The translations under genes and the position numbers were made by a program. Under the pieces are notes generated by a model. It was not told where the DNA came from, ran no database searches, and saw only the letters and a program-made list of their open reading frames with translations. This document shows, in pieces, positions 58,401-64,000 of a stretch of DNA of 64,000 bases; position 1 is the stretch's first letter; every line of letters begins with the position of its first letter. Origin of the DNA: Sordariomycetes sp. S80-01Y (Eukaryota; Ascomycota; Sordariomycetes); the NCBI GenBank assembly GCA_037042185.1, contig JAXQJY010000028.1:310001-374000 (forward strand), given 5' to 3'.

Positions 58401-61400
58401 ATGTATTCCAACTCCAATTCCTTCCTCGGTGGCGGCAATAGCCAGCGCCCCGGAACCGGCCAGGGGCAGCAGTCATTTGGCGGACAAGGCTTCGGTGGAC
58501 AACCAAGCCCCTTTCAGTCCCAGCCTACCGGCTTTGGCCAGCAACAACAGCCGCAGCTCCAGCAACAATACACGGGATATCCGATGCAAGCCCAGCCGAC
58601 CGGTGCGCCGCAAGGTGGTCTTCAGCAGCAATACACGGGGTTCCCGGGACAGCAGCAAGGAGGAGGGTTCGGGGGTCCGCAAGCTCCGCCCGTGCCTTCG
58701 ATTCCAAGCCAATTCCAGAGTCAGTTCCAGCAGCAGCAGAACCAGCCGCAGCAGACGGGCTTCCAGAGCGGTCAACAGCAGCAGCCGGCTCAGACTGGCT
58801 TTGGGGGTCTGCAGCCCGCGCAGACGAGCTTTCAATCAAGCTCTCCTGCGCAATCCAGCGGCCCGAGCCAACCACCGGCCGCGATGAAGCCCCAGCCTAC
58901 CGGGTTCAATGAGATGGCCGCTTCGTTCCAGACTGGTGGTACGCCGAAGCCAGCCGGACGGAGGCAGGAGTCCAAGAAGGCAGCGAATACCATTCCGAAT
59001 ATTAGGTTGTCTTTTATTACGGCGCCGGACCAATCCAAATTTGAGACGCTGTTCAGGAGTGCCGTTGGAGAAGGACAGACGACTATGTCTGGGGAGAAGG
59101 CAAGGGATCTTTTGATGCGTTCGCGCTTGGATGGTGATTCCTTGTCGCATATCTGGTAATGCCTCCCTCCAACAGGCATGTTACGGACGAAGCTAACAGA
59201 TCCCAGGACTCTCGCGGATACTACCAGAGCCGGGCAGCTGTACTTTCCTGAATTTGCCCTGGCCATGTATCTCTGCAACCTCAAGCTCACGGGTAAGGCT
59301 TTGCCAAACAGTCTGCCCGAAAACATCAAGAATGAGGTCTCTAGCATGGTCGACATCATCAGTTTCAGCATCGTGGACGACGTGGCCACACCTGGGGCAG
59401 CTCCCCGCCAGCCTTCTCCGCAGCCGCCTCCAGAGCCCAGCAACTCGCAGCTGCTCACGTCGCAGATGACTGGTTTCCCTGGCCAGCAGCCTGGCCAGAG
59501 CATGCAACCACAGCAAACCGGCTTCCCCGGGCTTCAAGCCCAACAGACGGGCTTCCCGGGTCAGCAGCAAGGTCAAGGGCTTCAGTCCCAGCAGACTGGA
59601 TTTCCGGGCATGCAGAACCCTTCAGCGACTGGCTATTCCGGGCCTAGGCCCCCCATGCCACCGATGCCGACCGGTTACAACCAGCCTGCGGCTCCTCTGA
59701 ACGCCCAGCCTACCGGACGCCCCGGTCAGTGGGGTCTTGTCAACGCGCCGTCGTCAGGCCTGCCGAACATTGATGCTCTTCAATCCCGCATGATGCCCCA
59801 GCAGGGTCGCGAGGCTGGTTCTTTTACTACTCAAGGTTTAGCAGGCAATGCTGTGATTCCTTGGGCTATCACGAAGGAGGAGAAGACACGATACGATGCT
59901 CTGTTCCGCGCTTGGGACGGTCTAGGCAAGGGTTACATTGCCGGTGATCAAGCTCTCGAGATCTTCGGACAGAGTGGTCTTGAGAAGCCCGACCTCGAGC
60001 GCGTGTGGGCGCTCGCTGATCACGGCGACAAGGGTCGTCTTGACCTTGACGAGTTCGCAGTGTCTATGCATTTGATTTACCGAAAGCTAAACGGATACCC
60101 GTTGCCCGCCTCATTGCCACCTGAGCTGGTGCCACCGTCGACTCGCAACTTCAGCCAGTCGATCGGTACAGTCAAGAACATGCTCCACCAGGAGTCTGAC
60201 ATGAGGAAGAACTCCGGCGCTGCTCTTCTTCCCCAGAAGACTGGTGTCAGTTATATGAAGAACCGTTCCTTCAGAGGCGGCGCGGGTGTCGCTGCTGGAG
60301 GACGCAAGGACGCTACCGTCTTCAGAAATGATGATGAGGAGTTCGGCTACAAGTCGAGCGCCCGTCGCAGAGTTGGCGGTAACAGCTCCCCACGGCCTGG
60401 CTCCCCTGCTTCCGTAGACTCGAGCGACGACTTATCACTGGACCAGCTGAGGAAGAAGATCAGAGAGAAGCAGGTCCTCCTCGACGCTATGGACTTCAAA
60501 GACGAGAGGAACATGGAGGAGGATGATGCTCTGGACCGCCGTGACAAAATGGAGGCCCAGGAGCTTTATCGTAGGATTCGCCGTATTCAGGAGGACATTG
60601 ACTCTCACCCCGATGCTGCCATGGCCGGCGGCGACAGCGATGCCGAGAGGCGCGCCATGAAGCGCCAGCTTCAGAACCTCACTGACAAGATTCCCGACCT
60701 TGCTTCCCAGGTTCGCAGGGCTGAGAAGCAAATCCAGGAGGCCAAGCTTGAGCTGTTCCGCCTGAAGGACGCCAAGGCCAACCCTGGCAGCGCCGGCTCT
60801 ATTGTCGGCACCGGCCCTGGTGGCACCGTTACTGAGTCTGATCGTCTAAAGGCTCGCGCCAAGGCCATGATGCAGCAGCGTACTGCTGCCCTCACCGGCA
60901 AGAAGGTTGACAACCCAATTGAGGCTGACGATGCCGCAGCCAAGCGATTGGAAGAGGAGAATATCAAGGCCAAGAATGAGCGCGAGAGCAACGAGCGCAT
61001 GGTGCGCGATGTCGAGGAGAGTGTCAGTGACTTTGCTCGGAGCATTGAGGACAGTCTTGCTCAGGGAGGCGAGGACAAGTCCAGCCAGCACGAGAAGCGC
61101 CGATGGGAGGACGCTCTGGGTGTTGAGGAGGAGGTTCGTGACTTCATCTTCGATCTCCAACGCGAAAGCCGCTCTGCCCGCGCCCGTGCTCAGGATCGGC
61201 CTGCCCGTTCGGCTGCCCCTGCTGAGCAACCTCGCCCTGAGCGGGTCGCCAGCCCAAGAATCGAAAGCCCAGCGTCTGCTTCGCGCACAGCCAGCCCTGC
61301 TGCCGGCAACACCTACTCTGCATACAAGACACCCGAGGACCGCGCTGCCTTTATCAAGCAGCAGGCTGAGCAACGTATGGCCGAGCGTCTAGCGGCTCTG

Positions 61401-62986
61401 GGTATCAAGGCGCCTTCTAAGCCGGGGGAAACCGCTGCCCAGCGCGCTGAGCGTGAGAGAGCGGAGCGTGCCGCCAAGGTCAAGGCTGCCGAGGAAGAAG
61501 ATGCCCGTCGGGAAGCCGAGCGCCAGGCTCGCATCGCTGAGGAGTCCGGTGCACCTCCGCCGGTTGCTGATCCAGAGGCTCCCAAGGCTGCGAAGAAACC
61601 CCCTCCTCCAGCTCCTAGGAAGGGCGCCAACAACACTGCCAATGATGGTACTGCTAAGAAGGCCGAGGAAGGTGTGAGGGCTGCAGAAGAGCAGCGGTTG
61701 GCCCAGGAACAACAAGCCCAGCACGAAGCCACAAGAGAACTTGAGTAAGTTAGCTCTATTTATGAAGCATGGTCTGAACTAACACACGTAGGAACGATGC
61801 CAAGGAAGAAGAGGATGAGTGGGCTACCGAGCAGCAAGCAGCCGATGCTCGCCTCAAGGCTCTCGAAGAGCAAGTGAGACAAGGCAAGCTCAAGAAGGAA
61901 GAGGAGAAGAAGAGAAAGAAGGCCGCCGCTGCCGAGGCCAAGGAGAAGGAGGCTAAGCTTGCTGCTCGGCGCGCAGAGGTCGAAGCTGCCAAGCAGCGCG
62001 AGGTTGAGCTGCAGCGCCAGCTCGAAGCCATGAACGAGGATTCGGACTCTTCATCTGACGATGAAGGTCCCCAACAGGCCACCCCCCAGGCTTCCACGCC
62101 TACAGTCGACAACAGCCAGGCCGACAGTCAAGAGCTCGAGCGCAAGGCGGTGTCGCCGCCTCCGGTGCCAACCGTTGTGACCTCGCCTCCCGCTGAGACG
62201 GAGAGCAAGAACCCTTACTTCAAGATGATGTCCCAGACTTCTGAGGCTTCATCGCCAGCTGCATCTAGCGGCGCCGCCGCTGCTCCCGTTCCCGCTTCAG
62301 AGCCCGCTGCGCCTGCGGCTTCTGCTCCTCCCGTCCCTGATGCATCCACGAATCCCTTCCATCGCATCAAACAGGAAGCTGCCGCTGCTCCTCCGCCACC
62401 CACGGGTCCTATCTCGAGAAGGCGTGCAGACTCTGATGACTGGAATTCGGACGGTGGCGATGAGTCGTCTGATGAGGATGATGACCGTCCCGGCGGTGGT
62501 AACGCTGCTCAGCTTGCGTCCATCCTCTTCGGGACCATGGCGCCTCCTCGCCCCTTGTCTGCGGCCGGTAAGGAGTCTTCTCCCTCCAGCCCAGCGCCCG
62601 CGGTCGACACTCCCATCTCATCCCCTCCTCCTCCCCCGCCCGGTCCTCCCCCAGCTCCAGCCGGTGAAGCCCCCTCGGCGCCGCCGCCGCCCCCTCCCAT
62701 GCCTGGCTCGGACGCTCCCTCTGCTCCCCCACCACCGCCTCCTATGCCGGACAGCGGAGCTCCAGCTGCACCACCGCCACCGCCCCCAATGCCTAACGCG
62801 GGTGCTCCTCCACCTCCTCCTGGTGGTCCTCCTGGTCCTCCCCCACCGCCGCCTGGAAATGCCCCGGCGCCGCCCGCTGGTGGCAGGCCGAGTGGTTTCT
62901 TGAGCGAGATCCACGCAGGCAGGAGCTTGAAGAAGACTACGACGAAGGATAGCAGTGGCGCCGCTGTTGCTGGTAAGGTTTTGTAA
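58401..62986 (+). CDS. PAN1: Actin cytoskeleton-regulatory complex protein Pan1
   Basis: An endocytic scaffold that activates Arp2/3 at actin patches together with End3 and Sla1. Exons are 58401-59155, 59207-61744 and 61792-62986, giving 1495 aa. The N-terminus carries repeated QxTGF motifs, the sites phosphorylated by Prk1/Ark1 kinases in yeast. EH domain 1 is at about 205-300 ([28 protein letters not shown]) and EH domain 2 at about 472-570 ([34 protein letters not shown]). A second QxTGF block lies between them. A long coiled coil runs from about 670 to 1200, followed by Pro-rich runs (APPPPPPMP) and a C-terminal WH2 motif ([14 protein letters not shown]). The start [12 protein letters not shown] is as in other fungal Pan1 proteins. 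Confidence 0.96.
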
Positions 62987-64000
62987 GAGGCCAGGAGTGT
63001 ATTAGCTTAGTGTAGTAGCCTCTCTGAGAGATGTCTATATATCATATTGGATCGTTCTCGGCTGAACATATTCCTGACTTTCTCGTGGACATGACCTGAT
63101 TGCTCATAGCTCATTGATCTCCATTTCGTAGAAACAGCCCATCCCTGGGCCAGGCGATGAACCTCGGACGCGCGTCCATCAACCTCACATTTGTGCTTTG
63201 TGTTAAGATCGCATCAAGTCTCGCAAGGCCCGCGTCTTCCGCAGCGGTCACGGAAGCCGAGGACGATATGTCGTGCTTCCCTGCTGTGTCACGAGAAGCT
63301 TCTCCATGGTCGGGTGAAGGGCCAACAGAATTCGCGTCAACATTTCCAAGCTCAATCATGTCGGCTCATCACTTCGCCTTCCTGCTCCTGTCTTTCGGGC
63401 AGCAGTGGTCTCTCTAGCGTTCCGCGCTAGATGCGCTGTCAATGTGCGTGAGCCTACCCCCGCGAATAAGACCTAGGTTGTGCAAGATTAGACGTTTATG
63501 CAGACGGCGTTGCCGAATGCTCAGCGTCCAGGAACAGGGAACGCTGGCGTATAGTAATCAGGCACACATGATAGCATTTTTACATGGAAATCAGGGAATC
63601 GTGGAGGTCTCAGATCGGGTTTCTGTTTCTCGCATTGGGCCGAATCCACCACCATCGGAGGGAAACTGGATTCCAGTTCCACCTCTATCCAAGCTGGGGA
63701 GTTCGGCAATTGGAATTTGGCGCGCGACTTTAGCGAAGTGCTAGCACTTAATATCCTGGCTCAGTGACGTCAAGAGTCATTTGAGAGGGAACCGGGGAGT
63801 TGATGGGATGTGGAGTTGTGGCCTGGCCGGACAAGGCCTTAAACGTGAATCTCGGAATTTGCAGGCCGCCATTGGGACTAAGAAGTGCCTACTAAGCCTA
63901 CCTACGTCGTACGGTGGGGCCTGACGATTCTTTCCTTCACGAAGGTCAAACGATGATGAATCGAATGCTACGTGCCTGGCAAGTGAAAAGCTCGAAACCT
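62987..64000. other. Right flank, PAN1 3' region
   Basis: About 1 kb after the PAN1 stop with only short frames and no recognised gene; AT-rich polyadenylation-type sequence occurs near 63036-63050. A neighbouring gene may begin beyond the window. Confidence 0.5.

Overview
The window is nuclear DNA of a filamentous ascomycete, most likely a Sordariomycete. The evidence is short introns of about 50-75 nt with GTRAGT donors and CTAAC/CTGAC-type branch points, pyrimidine-rich leaders, a gene about every 4 kb on both strands, and a full set of recognisable fungal proteins (Pan1, Cla4, Ctr9, Pds5, Rco1, Snx41, Ceg1, Cbr1). I see no transposon, CRISPR array, secondary-metabolite cluster or horizontally acquired island. 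All spliced gene models come from reading frame continuity, splice signals and family motifs; no alignment was run.

Layout, left to right: glutamate 5-kinase PRO1 (+, 867-2461); glycyl-tRNA synthetase GRS1 (+, 3311-5527), with an in-frame mitochondrial presequence ahead of a second ATG; a 3 kb gene-free stretch; the PAK kinase CLA4 (+, 8531-11473); an RRM plus Pumilio RNA-binding protein of the Jsn1/Puf1-Puf2 type (+, 13889-17440); the Rpd3S subunit RCO1 (-, 19207-23414); a PA2G4/Cdb4-like protein (-, 25231-26761), divergent from a SNF5/SFH1 remodeller subunit (+, 27726-29945); cohesin regulator PDS5 (-, 30458-34914); a Ser/Thr-rich surface protein (+, 36965-38324); mRNA guanylyltransferase CEG1 (-, 38763-40006); sorting nexin SNX41 (-, 40456-42550); a membrane-protein frame split by one in-frame UAG (-, 43189-44607); Paf1-complex subunit CTR9 (+, 45490-49219); NADH-cytochrome b5 reductase CBR1 (-, 49587-50641); an intron-containing tRNA-Leu(CAA) (-, 51270-51378); a PH-plus-LRR protein (+, 54063-57655); and the endocytic actin regulator PAN1 (+, 58401-62986).

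Most genes are housekeeping and not operonic. Two themes recur. Four genes act on chromatin or transcription elongation (RCO1, SNF5/SFH1, PDS5, CTR9). Three act on cortical actin or polarity, or plausibly do (CLA4, the PH-LRR protein, PAN1).

The most unusual signal is at 44134-44142. An in-frame UAG is followed by CAG CCA, which matches the CARYYA stop-codon readthrough context, and about 316 more codons stay open behind it. Second is the GRS1 start region: two in-frame ATGs with weak then strong context and no ATG between them, overlaid by two TGASTCA sites of the Gcn4/CPC1 type.
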